From: Chryseomonas sp014190935 | GTDB lineage: Bacteria > Pseudomonadota > Gammaproteobacteria > Pseudomonadales > Pseudomonadaceae | Assembly: GCF_014190935.1 (NCBI RefSeq) | Contig: NZ_JACHVV010000004.1 | Span: forward strand, 248,001-312,000 | Direction: 5' to 3' | DNA length: 64,000 nt | Shown here: positions 52,952 to 62,117 of the stretch, piece by piece | Layout of the letters: each line of letters begins with the position of its first letter | Position numbering within the stretch: the stretch's first letter is position 1 | Program-made: the position numbers and the translations under genes | The notes under the pieces: model-generated | Databases searched by the model: none | What the model saw: the letters and a program-made list of their open reading frames with translations, nothing else | Told to the model about the DNA's origin: nothing

Positions 52952-53740
52952 ATGCTCATCGACTTCAGCTCGTGCAATGGCCTCCACGCCGTGGCCCAGG
53001 ACTTCGCCCATGGCGACCGGGTGCCGCCCCATAGCCATCGCCAGGCGCAGCTGATCCATGCCCTCTGCGGCGTGGTCATCGTCAACACCGCCCAGGGTCG
53101 CTGGGTGGTGCCGCCCGGGCGGGGGGTCTGGGTACCCGCCGGCGAAGAGCACGATCTGCACCTGCTGGGCCGCGTCGAGGTGCGCACCCTGTTCGTCGAT
53201 CCGCGGGTACGGGCCGAGCTGCCGACGCGCTGCCAGCTGATCGCCGTCTCGCCGCTGCTGCGGGAACTCATCCTGGCCGCCCTGCCCCTGCCCGCCGATC
53301 GACCGGCCGAAGGGCGCGCCCGCTATATCCTGCAGCTGATGCTCGACGAGTTGCAGGGCTCGCCCACCGCCGGACTGCACCTGCCCTGGCCGGTGGATGC
53401 CACGCTCGCCGAACTCTGCCGCCACCTGCGCCAGCACCCGGGCGAGCGCTGGACGCTGACCCGCGCCGCCGCGCGGCTGGCGGTCAGCGAGCGCACCCTG
53501 AGCCGGCTGTTCCTCAAGGAGACCGGCCTGACCTTCGGCCAGTGGCTGCAGCGGGCGCGGCTGGATTCCAGCCTGACCTCCCTGGCCGCCGGCCACCCCA
53601 TCGTCGACGTCGCCCTGGACCACGGCTATGCCAGCCCCAGTGCCTTCGCCACCCGCTTCCGCCAGGTGCTGGGAGTGTCGCCCTCGGCCTATCGCGGCCA
53701 GGCGGGCTTGCCCGAAGAGGTCAGCCCCGCCGCGCCCTGA
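52952..53740 (+). CDS. AraC family transcriptional regulator
   Basis: 262-residue regulator. The N-terminal cupin sensor (VPPHSHRQAQLIHALCGVVIVNTAQGRWVVPPGRGVWVPAGEEHDLHLLG) is followed by a C-terminal double helix-turn-helix (residues 160-255) with TLTRAAARLAVSERTLSRLFLKETG and DVALDHGYASPSAFATRFRQVLGVSPSAYR. The start at 52952 is 4 bases after the marR stop. Its targets probably include the MFS transporter or a nearby pathway. The 3' end overlaps the truncated leuA-like gene by 20 bases. Confidence 0.9.
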   Translation: MLIDFSSCNGLHAVAQDFAHGDRVPPHSHRQAQLIHALCGVVIVNTAQGRWVVPPGRGVWVPAGEEHDLHLLGRVEVRTLFVDPRVRAELPTRCQLIAVSPLLRELILAALPLPADRPAEGRARYILQLMLDELQGSPTAGLHLPWPVDATLAELCRHLRQHPGERWTLTRAAARLAVSERTLSRLFLKETGLTFGQWLQRARLDSSLTSLAAGHPIVDVALDHGYASPSAFATRFRQVLGVSPSAYRGQAGLPEEVSPAAP

Positions 53741-54791
53741 GCCCCAGCTCGGCCGGATCGACGAGCCCCAGGGCCGCGCCCTGCCCGGCATTGGCGGCCA
53801 GGGCCAGGCGACCGCCATAGGGATGGCGCGGATGGATGGTCAGCTGGTTGCAGGCCTCCACCACGCTGGCCACCTCTTCCAGGCGCGAGAAGTCGATCCC
53901 CGGCGTGATCCCCTGGCTGTAGAGATTCAGCGCCAGGGTCACCAGGTCGACGTTGCCGGTGCGCTCGCCATTGCCGAACAGACAGCCCTCCACCCGCGTG
54001 GCCCCGGCCAGCTGGGCCAGTTCGGCGCAGGCGACGCCGGTGCCCCGGTCGTTGTGCGGATGGACGCTGATGGTCACGTGGGGCGCCGCACCCAGGCCGC
54101 GGATGAAGCCCTCGATCTGATCGGCGTAGACATTGGGCGTGGCCACTTCCACCGTCGCCGGCAGATTGAGGATCAACGGGCGCTCCGCCGAGGGCTGCCA
54201 GGCCTCGCGCACCGCCTGGCAGATCTCCAGGACGAAGTCCGCCTCGGTGAAGCAGAAGGTCTCGGGCGAATACTGATAGGTCCAGGCGGTCTCCGGCTGG
54301 GCGTCGCACAGGGCGCGCACGCGCTGGGTACCGGCGACCGCCATGGCCAGGGTGGCGGCGCGATCCTGGTCGAACACCACCCGGCGAAACAGCGGCGCGG
54401 TGGCGTTGTAGAGATGCACGATGGCACGGGGCGCCCCGACCAGGGCCGCGAAGGTGCGCTCGATCAACTCGCTGCGCGCCGGCGTCATCACCTGCAGCCA
54501 GAGATCGTCCGGCAGCCCGTCCGCGGTGACCAGTTCGCGCACAAAGGCGAAATCGGTCTTGGACGCCGCCGGAAAGGCCACCTCGATTTCCCGGTAACCC
54601 ACGGCCAGCAGCAGGGCGAAGAAGCGCCGCTTGCGCTCCAGCCCCATGGGCTCGATCAGGGCCTGGTTGCCATCGCGCAGGTCGGTTGAGCACCAGCGCG
54701 GTGCCTGGGTCAGCTGGCGACTCGGCCATTGGCGATCGGGCAAGGCCGGCGCGGCGAAGGCGGGGTACTTGGTCTGGGGTTGCTTGAGCAT
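53721..54791 (-). CDS. C-terminally truncated 2-isopropylmalate synthase paralogue (LeuA-like)
   Basis: 356-residue alpha-isopropylmalate synthase-like protein; full LeuA of this form is about 550 residues. The TIM barrel is complete and catalytic features are present: CSTDLRDGNQALIEPM (metal/substrate Asp and Arg), ISVHPHNDRGTGVACAE (metal His-x-His) and GCLFGNGERTGNVDLVTLAL. The match stops just after NQLTIHPRHPYGGRLALAAN. The linker subdomains and leucine-binding regulatory domain are missing, replaced by about 25 residues of unlike sequence. It could be a decayed copy or a repurposed barrel. Start 54791 is chosen over long upstream read-through. Confidence 0.8.
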   Translation of the reverse strand: MLKQPQTKYPAFAAPALPDRQWPSRQLTQAPRWCSTDLRDGNQALIEPMGLERKRRFFALLLAVGYREIEVAFPAASKTDFAFVRELVTADGLPDDLWLQVMTPARSELIERTFAALVGAPRAIVHLYNATAPLFRRVVFDQDRAATLAMAVAGTQRVRALCDAQPETAWTYQYSPETFCFTEADFVLEICQAVREAWQPSAERPLILNLPATVEVATPNVYADQIEGFIRGLGAAPHVTISVHPHNDRGTGVACAELAQLAGATRVEGCLFGNGERTGNVDLVTLALNLYSQGITPGIDFSRLEEVASVVEACNQLTIHPRHPYGGRLALAANAGQGAALGLVDPAELGLRARRG

Positions 54792-54890
54792 AAGGGACTC
54801 CAGGACTGGACCCCGGAGTCTGACCGTCCCGCCGCTTCGCTGCGCTCGCGAGCAGGACAGGTCCCTGCGCGATCCGGACAGCGGCGGGCG

Positions 54891-54922
54891 AAAAAAAGCC
54901 GCCGGGGGAAGACCCGGCGGCT
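54891..54922 (-). terminator. Intrinsic terminator of the hexuronate-type MFS gene
   Basis: AGCCGCCGGG / CCCGGCGGCT (54897-54922) with a 6-base loop, followed on the minus strand by TTTTTT, 24 bases after the MFS stop. Confidence 0.9.
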
Positions 54923-54946
54923 GTGGGTGCCTCGGCAGGGTGACGA

Positions 54947-56308
54947 TCAGTCCACCGAGATGCGCTCCAGCGGCACCGGCTTGAGTCGCGGCGTGAGCAC
55001 ATGGATAACCACGATGGCCACCAGGTAGGCACTGCCGGCGACGATGAAGATCGGCTGGTAGGACTTGAAGATCTCCAGGATGTAGCCGTTGTAGGTGGTC
55101 ATCAGCATGCCGCCGATGGCGCCGGCGGTACCGCCGATGCCGATCACCGAGGCCACGGCTTCCTTGGGGAAGAGGTCCGACGGCAGGGTCATCAGGTTGG
55201 CCGACCAGGCCTGGTGGGCCGCGGCGGCGAGGCCGATGATGCCGACCACCAGCCACAGGCTGGAGACGAACTGGGCGGTGACGATGGGCACGACCGCCAG
55301 GGCGCAGAGCAGCATGGTGGTCTTGCGCGCCAGGTTGGCGCTGCGGCCGAGCTTCATCTGCTTGGACGAGCCCCAGCCGCCCATCACCGAACCGATGTCG
55401 GCGAGGATATAGATGGCGATCAGCGGCGGACCGAAGGATTTCAGATTCAGGCCGTAGGTCTTGCCGAGGAAGTCCGGCAGCCAGAACAGGTACAGCCACC
55501 AGATCGGATCGGTGAGGAACTTGCCGGCGGCATAGGCCCAGGTCTCGCGGAAGGTCAGCAGCTTGAACCAGGAGATCTTGGTCGGGGCGGTCGGGGTGGC
55601 CGACACCGGGGAGCCATCGTCGGCCTGGATGTAGGCCAGCTCTTCACGACTCACCTTGGGGTGCTCGTGGGGGCGGCGATAGATCAGCAGCCAGGCGATC
55701 AGCCACAGGGCGGTGACGATGCCGATGGAGATGAAGGCCGCGCGCCAGCCCCAGGCCAGGGTGATGGCCGGAACCAGCAAAGGTGTGATGATCGGGCCCA
55801 TGGCGGTGCCGGCGTTGAACAGCCCGGTGGCCTGGGCGCGCTCCTTTTGCGGAAACCATTCCGACACCGCCTTGAGGCTGGCCGGGAAGCTGCCGGACTC
55901 GCCGAAGCCGAGGGTGAAGCGCACCAGCACGAAGTGGGTGACGGTATGGGCGATGCCGTGACCGATGCTGGCGATGGTCCAGATGGTGAAGGCCAGAGCG
56001 TAGCCGATGCGCACCCCGACCTTGTCGATGATGCGGCCAAAGGTCAGGAAGCCGATGGCGTAGGCGCACTGGAACCAGAACACGATCTTGGCGTAGTCGG
56101 TCTCCGTCCAGCCCAGGTCCGCCTGCAGCGTGGGCTTGAGGATGCCGATCATCTGGCGGTCGATGTAGTTGATGCCGATGGCGATGAACAGCAGGGCGCA
56201 GATCAGCCAGCGGTAGCGGGTGATGCGGGAGGCTTGTTGGGTAGCGGCGACGGGCGGGACCTGCGGCCGCAGGGCGGACTCCGTCTCGGGAGTGACCTGG
56301 ATAGTCAT
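54947..56308 (-). CDS. MFS transporter, hexuronate/ACS family (ExuT-like)
   Basis: 453-residue anion:cation symporter with twelve helices. Family motifs include INYIDRQMIGILKPTLQADLGW in helix 1, WFQCAYAIGFLTFGRIIDKVGVRIGY and RFTLGFGESGSFPASLKAVSEWFP. Relatives import galacturonate, glucarate, galactonate or similar sugar acids. It has an AGGAAG ribosome site and an upstream inverted repeat at 56380-56397. The GntR/FCD regulator at the window end is a type often paired with such transporters. Confidence 0.87.
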   Translation of the reverse strand: MTIQVTPETESALRPQVPPVAATQQASRITRYRWLICALLFIAIGINYIDRQMIGILKPTLQADLGWTETDYAKIVFWFQCAYAIGFLTFGRIIDKVGVRIGYALAFTIWTIASIGHGIAHTVTHFVLVRFTLGFGESGSFPASLKAVSEWFPQKERAQATGLFNAGTAMGPIITPLLVPAITLAWGWRAAFISIGIVTALWLIAWLLIYRRPHEHPKVSREELAYIQADDGSPVSATPTAPTKISWFKLLTFRETWAYAAGKFLTDPIWWLYLFWLPDFLGKTYGLNLKSFGPPLIAIYILADIGSVMGGWGSSKQMKLGRSANLARKTTMLLCALAVVPIVTAQFVSSLWLVVGIIGLAAAAHQAWSANLMTLPSDLFPKEAVASVIGIGGTAGAIGGMLMTTYNGYILEIFKSYQPIFIVAGSAYLVAIVVIHVLTPRLKPVPLERISVD

Positions 56309-56379
56309 CGAATAGGCTTCCTGACTTGTTGTTATTGACCGGCGTGAACCGGGGTCGTTGGAAAGCTGTTACCAGATAT

Positions 56380-56397
56380 TCATATGACATCGTATGA
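56380..56397 (-). promoter_or_regulatory. Inverted repeat upstream of the hexuronate-type MFS gene
   Basis: TCATATG-ACAT-CGTATGA is an imperfect 7-bp dyad 72 bases before the MFS start. The form fits an operator for a GntR/FadR-type regulator. Confidence 0.45.
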
Positions 56398-56582
56398 GTG
56401 ACTTTCCAAGGTGTCAATCCACCCAAAGCAGAGTGGTCAGACAACGCTCCAGAGGCTAGACCTGGCTACCGGAGCAGGCGCGCGCGCCCCGGTGAAGGAT
56501 CCCGCCTCGCGCCGAAACGACGCCGTGAAGAATCTGTGACGCGCCTGGCACTTTCCCAGCCCGGACCGTCTAATGCCGGTCT

Positions 56583-58712
56583 TTGAAGCGAAGCCGTCGC
56601 CTCATCCTTCTCGCCGAGCCTGCCGTGCCTGTCGCCGACACCCCTTCCCTGCTGGCGCGCCTTGCCGAGCTGGAGCAGCGCAATCAGCAGCTGCGCCAGC
56701 ATCTCGACGCCCGCGCCGCACTCCCCGAAAGCCCCGTCGCCCTGGCCAGCGAGCGTTACCAGTTCCTGTTCAACGCCATGGACGAAGGCTTCTGCATCAT
56801 CGAATTCATCGACGGCCCCCATGGACCGCTGAGCGACTACGTCCATGTCGAGGCGAATCCGGCCTATACCGCCCATGCCGGCATTGCCAACATTGTCGGC
56901 AAGAAGCTGCGCGAGGTGGTCGGCGACGAGGCCCAGGCCTGGCTCGATCGCTATGGCCACGTGCTGCGCACCGGCGAAGCCATCCGCTTCGAGCAGGAAC
57001 TGGTAGCCACCGGGCGCTACCTGGAGCTGACCGCCTTTCGCATCGAGCCGGCCAGCCGCCGCCAGGTCGCCGTGCTGTTCCAGGACATCACCCCACGCAA
57101 GCGCGCCGAAATCGCCTTGCGGCAACTCAACGAAACCCTCGAAGAACGGGTGCAGGCCGCCCTGGCCGCCAACCGCATCCTGGCCAATGTGGTGGACGGC
57201 TCCGCGGCCCTGATCCAGGTGGTGGATTTCGACTTTCGCTGGCTGGCGATCAACGGCTCCGGCGCCGATGTCTTCGAACGCGTATTGGGTGTCCGCCCCC
57301 ACATCGGCGGCTCCATGAGCGAGAACCTAAAGCGGCGTCCCGAGTTGTACGAGGTGATCATCCCGCTGTGGCAGCGTGCCTTCGCGGGTGAGACCTTCCG
57401 CGAGATCGTCTCGGTGGACGAGGCCTCGACGCAGCGCCATTACGAGCTGCAGTTCAGCCCCCTGCACGATGCCGAAGGCCGCTGTATCGGCGCCTATGAG
57501 TTCGCCTACGACGTCACCGAGCGCCTCAACGAGCAGGAACGCATCCGGCTGATGGAAGAAGCGCTGCGCCAGTCGCAGAAGATGGAAGCCGTCGGCCAGC
57601 TCACCGGCGGCATCGCCCATGACTTCAACAACCTGCTGACCGGCATCCTAGGTTCGCTGGAGCTGCTCGACCTGCGCCTGCGCCAGGGCCGCCTGCAGGA
57701 CCTGGAGCGCTACACCGGCACCGCCCGCAGCGCCGCCCAGCGCGCCGCCGCCCTGACCCACCGGCTGCTGGCCTTTTCCCGCCGCCAGACCCTGGATCCG
57801 CAACCGGTGGCCCTGGAGCAACTGGTGATCGGCCTGGAAGACCTGATCCAGCGCAGCATCGGCCCGCAGATCGCCTTGGAGCGCGAAGCCGATCCCCGGC
57901 TCTGGCTGACCCACATCGACGGCCTGCAGCTGGAAAACGCCCTGCTCAATCTCTGCCTCAATGCCCGCGACGCCATGCCCGACGGCGGCCGCATCCGTAT
58001 CGTCCTGAGCAACGAACGCCTCGACGAGGCCCAGGCCGGGTGCCAGGCGCTGCCTCCGGGCGACTACGTGCGCCTGAGCGTGGGCGATACCGGCAGCGGC
58101 ATGAGCGCCGAGGTGCTCGACAGGGCCTTCGATCCCTTCTTCACCACCAAGCCGCTGGGTCAGGGCACCGGCCTGGGGCTGTCCATGGTGCACGGCTTCG
58201 TGCTGCAGTCGGGTGGCGAGATCCGCATCGACTCCGCGCCCGGCGCCGGCACCCGGGTAAATCTCTATCTGCCGCGCCATCGCCTGGCACCGGTAGCCAG
58301 CGCCCCGGTCTATCCCGAGCTCGAACCCAGCCGGCCCGGCCAGGGCGAGACCATCCTGGTGGTGGACGACGAACCGACCATCCGCACCCTGCTGGTGGAT
58401 GCCATGCTCGCCCAGGGCTACCAGGTGCTGGAGGCGGCCGATGCCGCCACTGCCCTGGCCCTGCTCGCGCCTGATACCCACCTGGATCTGCTGGTGACCG
58501 ACGTCGGCCTGCCCGGGGCGCTCAATGGCCGCCAGCTGGCCGATGCCCTGCGCAGGCTGCGGCCGCAGTTGCCGGTGCTGTTCATCACCGGCTATGCCGA
58601 GGCCAATGTCATCGGCGACGGCGATCTCGACACCGGCATGCGGATCCTGACCAAGCCCTTCACCCTGGATACGCTGGAGCGACGGATCCAGGCGATGCTG
58701 CAGCCGTCCTGA
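56583..58712 (+). CDS. PAS-containing hybrid histidine kinase/response regulator
   Basis: 709-residue soluble kinase. A short coiled coil (22-45) is followed by two PAS domains (about 58-170 and 198-312), then the dimerisation domain with QLTGGIAHDFNNLLTG (H346), an ATPase domain (NALLNLCLNARDAMPDGG, VGDTGSGMSAE, GQGTGLGLSMVHGF) and a C-terminal receiver (about 590-705) with VVDDEP, LLVTDVGLPG and ILTKPF. HDFNN-type kinases usually sense cytosolic signals through PAS. The start is uncertain: TTG 56583 or GTG 56625, neither with a strong ribosome site. No membrane helices are visible. Confidence 0.85.
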   Translation: MKRSRRLILLAEPAVPVADTPSLLARLAELEQRNQQLRQHLDARAALPESPVALASERYQFLFNAMDEGFCIIEFIDGPHGPLSDYVHVEANPAYTAHAGIANIVGKKLREVVGDEAQAWLDRYGHVLRTGEAIRFEQELVATGRYLELTAFRIEPASRRQVAVLFQDITPRKRAEIALRQLNETLEERVQAALAANRILANVVDGSAALIQVVDFDFRWLAINGSGADVFERVLGVRPHIGGSMSENLKRRPELYEVIIPLWQRAFAGETFREIVSVDEASTQRHYELQFSPLHDAEGRCIGAYEFAYDVTERLNEQERIRLMEEALRQSQKMEAVGQLTGGIAHDFNNLLTGILGSLELLDLRLRQGRLQDLERYTGTARSAAQRAAALTHRLLAFSRRQTLDPQPVALEQLVIGLEDLIQRSIGPQIALEREADPRLWLTHIDGLQLENALLNLCLNARDAMPDGGRIRIVLSNERLDEAQAGCQALPPGDYVRLSVGDTGSGMSAEVLDRAFDPFFTTKPLGQGTGLGLSMVHGFVLQSGGEIRIDSAPGAGTRVNLYLPRHRLAPVASAPVYPELEPSRPGQGETILVVDDEPTIRTLLVDAMLAQGYQVLEAADAATALALLAPDTHLDLLVTDVGLPGALNGRQLADALRRLRPQLPVLFITGYAEANVIGDGDLDTGMRILTKPFTLDTLERRIQAMLQPS

Positions 58713-58784
58713 GCTGCGGCCGGGCAACAGGTGGTAGCTCTTTGCTATCATCGGCCATCCGCGTCGCTACCCGTGCCCTCGCCC

Positions 58785-58868
58785 ATGGACAAGCTCTCCC
58801 TGCTGCACCTCCTGCTGATCTTTACCGCCATCGCCTGCATGGCCCTGCTGGCCACGCTGATTCGCTGA
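58785..58868 (+). CDS. Very small single-helix membrane peptide (candidate)
   Basis: A 27-residue frame beginning MDKLSLLHLLLIFTAIACMA and ending LLATLIR, a single hydrophobic helix, with no good ribosome site. It lies in the 370-bp gap after the hybrid kinase. It could be a genuine tiny membrane protein or chance. Confidence 0.3.
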   Translation: MDKLSLLHLLLIFTAIACMALLATLIR

Positions 58869-58954
58869 GCGGCGTTAAGGCAGCCATAAGCCGGGCGGTG
58901 GCAAGCTCTCCTCCATGCCGACAAGGCATCGTAGAAGCTGACATCTGCGCTTTT

Positions 58955-58982
58955 AGCCCGGGAGGATCCCGGGCTTTTTTTC
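58955..58982 (+). terminator. Strong intrinsic terminator, possibly of a small RNA
   Basis: Perfect 8-bp stem AGCCCGGG / CCCGGGCT with loop AGGAT (58955-58975), then seven T. There is no convincing gene for 240 bases upstream except the 27-codon frame. It may end a small RNA or that short transcript. Confidence 0.8.
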
Positions 58983-59083
58983 GCGTCGACAAAATGCGCA
59001 GCAGTCCACGCGTCCGCGCTTTGCCCCTCCAGCGCTCTCCGCCGGGCCTGGCATGATGGGGCTCTGGTCCAGGAGGGACAGCC

Positions 59084-59365
59084 ATGATCACCAGGATGCC
59101 GTCAGCCCACGCCCAGTCGCTCGCCTTCGATGCCTGCCCCCTGGGCGCCAAGGTCCAGTCGCTGTCCATCGAGATCCTCCAGCAGGGCTTCCAGGCGCTG
59201 GATCATCACGGTCAGCTGGACATGAGTCGCGCGCTCAAGCGCCAGTTGCGCGAGCGCCTGGTCGAGCAACTGGATGCCCAGCTGCCCGCGGTCGCGGCCG
59301 CCGCGCTGGAGCGTTCCACCCCGCAGCCACGGGCCTTGCCGCAGCGTCGCAGCTGCGGCGGCTGA
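59084..59365 (+). CDS. Small hypothetical protein
   Basis: 93-residue hydrophilic protein with a strong AGGAGGG ribosome site before the ATG at 59084. The sequence is largely helical (SLSIEILQQGFQALDHHGQLDMSRALKRQLRERLVEQLDAQLP) and ends with a short Pro/Arg-rich tail. Family not recognised. It ends 9 bp before the stop of the convergent aldolase gene. Confidence 0.6.
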   Translation: MITRMPSAHAQSLAFDACPLGAKVQSLSIEILQQGFQALDHHGQLDMSRALKRQLRERLVEQLDAQLPAVAAAALERSTPQPRALPQRRSCGG

Positions 59366-59374
59366 TCGCCTCTT

Positions 59375-60157
59375 TCAGTCCCGGTAGTCCGGCTCCAGCC
59401 GCAGGAGCTGGCGCTTCACGCTGTCCAGGTGCAGCCGTGCGCTGTCGGCATTGCCCTGCAGCATCTGCTGGCAGGCGGCGTGCGCGATGGCGGGCGCCAC
59501 CGGCTTGAGTGGCCGGCCGCTGGCCATGGCCTTGGGTTGCACCTCGGCGGCGCGCTCCAGGTAGTAGAGATCGTCCCAAGCCTCGGCGATGCTCGGCCCC
59601 AGCACCAGCGGTCCGTGATTCTTCAGCATGACCACCGCCGCGTCACCCGCCGCCCGGGCGATGCGTTCGCCTTCGGCCGCGTCCAGCGCCAGGCCGTTGT
59701 AGTCCTCGTCCACGCTCAGGCGGTCATAGAATTTCAGCGCGGTCTGCCCGGCCCAGACGAAGGGTTCGCCTTCCAGCAGGCAGAGCGCCGTGGCGTGGGG
59801 CATATGGGTGTGGAAGGCGGCCCGCGCCCCGGGATTGAGCCGGTGCAGCTGGGCATGGATATAGAAGGCAGTGGCCTCGGGCGCCCCTTCCCCTACGACC
59901 ACACCGCCAGTGAAGTCGCAGATCAGCAGCGAAGAGGCGGTGACCTCGGCGAAGGCCAGGCCATAGGGATTGACCAGGAAAAGGTCATCGTGGCCGGGCA
60001 CCACGAAGGAAAAGTGATTGCAGATCCCCTCGCCCAGGCCCAGTCGGGCGGCCATGCGGAAACAGGCGGCGAGATCGATGCGGGCCTGGCGGATGGCCGG
60101 GGTTTCCAGGTCAAGGTGACGGGCAGCGGCGGTGGTGCTCTCGAAGGCGTGGGCCAT
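59375..60157 (-). CDS. Class II aldolase/adducin family protein
   Basis: 260-residue zinc-dependent class II aldolase-fold protein. The start at 60157 has AAGGAG. Motifs include GICNHFSFVVPGHDDLFLVNPYG, the metal site AAFHTHMPHATALCLL (His-x-His), and LKNHGPLVLGPSIAEAWDDLYYLERAAEVQ with the third metal His. Members cleave or epimerise sugar phosphates or related compounds; the exact reaction is unknown. Divergent from the phosphodiesterase gene with a Pho box between. Confidence 0.86.
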   Translation of the reverse strand: MAHAFESTTAAARHLDLETPAIRQARIDLAACFRMAARLGLGEGICNHFSFVVPGHDDLFLVNPYGLAFAEVTASSLLICDFTGGVVVGEGAPEATAFYIHAQLHRLNPGARAAFHTHMPHATALCLLEGEPFVWAGQTALKFYDRLSVDEDYNGLALDAAEGERIARAAGDAAVVMLKNHGPLVLGPSIAEAWDDLYYLERAAEVQPKAMASGRPLKPVAPAIAHAACQQMLQGNADSARLHLDSVKRQLLRLEPDYRD

Positions 60158-60207
60158 GGGCAGCTCCTTGGATGGGGACCCGAGCGCTGCACAAAGGATG
60201 CCGCCCC

Positions 60208-60225
60208 CTGTCATGGCGCTGTCAT
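60208..60225 (+). promoter_or_regulatory. Pho box upstream of the phosphodiesterase gene
   Basis: CTGTCATGGCGCTGTCAT contains two perfect CTGTCAT half sites exactly 11 bases apart, matching the PhoB consensus. A TAAAAT-like -10 lies within the next ~15 bases, and the start of the phosphodiesterase is 64 bases on. This strongly suggests PhoB activation under phosphate starvation. Confidence 0.88.
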
Positions 60226-60289
60226 CATAAAATTGCAGCAATCCCTTGTTACATCTCTGCTGTCTTTCTACCTGTACAGAGAATCTTCC

Positions 60290-62107
60290 ATGGCGTTCCT
60301 TCCTACCCGTCTCGCCCGTGCCTGCAGTCTCGCCCTCCTCGCCAGTTCGGCCGTCATGGCCGCGGAGCCGGCGCGCAACGTCATCCTCTTCATCCCCGAC
60401 GGCCTGCGCGCCAACATCGTCGATGCCCAGACCGCGCCGAATCTGGCCCAGCTGCGCCGCGAGGGTGTGAACTTCCAGAACAGCCATTCGCTGTTCCCGA
60501 CCTTCACCACGCCCAATGCCTCGGCCATGGCCACCGGGCACTACTTGGGCGATACCGGGGATTTCGGTAACACGATCTACACCGGCTTCCCGGTCCCGGG
60601 CGCCAACAACAGCGTCACGCCCTTCCTGGAAAACGACGAGGTGCTGGGCGACGTCGACGAGCATTTCGCCGGCAACTACCTGGACGAGGAGACCCTGCTG
60701 GCCGCCGCGCGCCAGGCGGGCCTGTCCACCGCCGCCGTCGGCAAGCTCGGTCCGGTGGCCATCCAGGACGTGACCGCCCGCGACGGCGAGAAGACGGTGA
60801 TCGTCGACGATTCCACCGGTCACCCCACCGGCATTCCGCTGAGCGCGGCCATGCAGGACGCCCTGAAACAGGCCGGTCTGCCGCTGGAAGCCCCGAGCCG
60901 GGGCGCCAACGGCAAGGCCGGCAACGCCACCACGCCGGGCACCCTGAGTGCCAACGTCGAGCAGCAGCGCTACTTCCTCGACGTCACCAACCAGGTGCTG
61001 CTGCCGCGCTTCAAGGCGAGCGGCAAGCCCTTCGTGCTGGTGTTCTGGTCGCGCGATCCCGACGGCACCCAGCACAATCAGGGCGACAGCCTGGGCAAGG
61101 TCACCCCGGGCATCAACGGCCCCACCAGCCTGGCCGCCATCCGCAACGTCGACGCCAACCTCGGCGCCCTGCGCGCCCGGCTGAAGGAGCTGGGCCTGGA
61201 CGGCAACACCGACATCTTCGTCAGCGCCGACCACGGCTTCTCCACCATCTCCAAGGAGAGCAAGACCAGTCCGGCGGCCAAGGCCAGCTACCCCGACGTG
61301 CCAAAGGGACAGCTGCCGCCCGGCTTCCTCGCGCTGGATCTCGCCGCCGCGCTGAAATTGCCGCTGCTCGATCCGGACGCCAAGGGCGCCGCGGTGGCGA
61401 TGGACCAGGGCCAGCATCCGAGCAAGGCCAATGGCCTGATCGGCCCCGACCCGGCCAAGCCGGAGGTGGTGGTGGCGGCCAACGGCGGCTCGGACCTGGT
61501 CTATCTCCCACAGGGCGATGCCAAGGCGCTGGCGCCCAAGGTGGTCGCGGCGCTGCTCAAGCAGGACTACGTCAGCGGCCTGTTCGTCGATGACGACCTG
61601 GGCAAGATTCCCGGCACCCTGCCGCTCTCGGTGATCAACCTCAAGGGTTCGGCGCTCACCCCCTACCCGGCCATCGTGGTCAACTTCCGCTCCTATGACA
61701 GCGGCTGCGGCAAGCCCGACGTCTGCGCCGTGGAAGTGGCCGATACCGGGCTGCAGCAGGGCCAGGGCATGCACGGCAGCTTCAGCCGCGGCGACACCCA
61801 CAACTTCATGGCGGCGATCGGTCCGGACTTCCGCAAGGGCTTCGTCGACCCGAGTCCGGTCAGCAACGCCGACGTCGGCCAGACCCTGGCACACCTGCTG
61901 CACCTGGAGATCCCGGCCAAGGGGCAACTGGTCGGCCGGGTGATCGGCGAGAGTCTGGAAGGCGGCAAGCCGGTCAAGGCCAGCCACCAGGTGCAGCGTT
62001 CCGCGCCGGCGGCGGGCGGGCTGGTCACCGAACTCAAGACCCAGAACGTCGGCGACACCCGCTACTTCGATGCGGCTGGCTTCAAGGGACGCTCGGTCGG
62101 GCTGTGA
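60290..62107 (+). CDS. Exported alkaline phosphatase-superfamily phosphodiesterase
   Basis: 605-residue exported enzyme with signal peptide MAFLPTRLARACSLALLASSAVMA. The metal site and nucleophile Thr are in VILFIPDGLRANIVDAQTAP and SLFPTFTTPNASAMATGH. Further metal ligands are in FWSRDPDGTQHNQGD, VSADHGFST and HGSFSRGDTHNFM. This is the nucleotide pyrophosphatase/phosphodiesterase (type I) arrangement. It would hydrolyse phosphodiesters or phosphomonoesters in the periplasm. The canonical Pho box upstream places it in the phosphate starvation response with pstSCAB. Confidence 0.9.
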   Translation: MAFLPTRLARACSLALLASSAVMAAEPARNVILFIPDGLRANIVDAQTAPNLAQLRREGVNFQNSHSLFPTFTTPNASAMATGHYLGDTGDFGNTIYTGFPVPGANNSVTPFLENDEVLGDVDEHFAGNYLDEETLLAAARQAGLSTAAVGKLGPVAIQDVTARDGEKTVIVDDSTGHPTGIPLSAAMQDALKQAGLPLEAPSRGANGKAGNATTPGTLSANVEQQRYFLDVTNQVLLPRFKASGKPFVLVFWSRDPDGTQHNQGDSLGKVTPGINGPTSLAAIRNVDANLGALRARLKELGLDGNTDIFVSADHGFSTISKESKTSPAAKASYPDVPKGQLPPGFLALDLAAALKLPLLDPDAKGAAVAMDQGQHPSKANGLIGPDPAKPEVVVAANGGSDLVYLPQGDAKALAPKVVAALLKQDYVSGLFVDDDLGKIPGTLPLSVINLKGSALTPYPAIVVNFRSYDSGCGKPDVCAVEVADTGLQQGQGMHGSFSRGDTHNFMAAIGPDFRKGFVDPSPVSNADVGQTLAHLLHLEIPAKGQLVGRVIGESLEGGKPVKASHQVQRSAPAAGGLVTELKTQNVGDTRYFDAAGFKGRSVGL

Positions 62108-62117
62108 TCCGCGCCTG

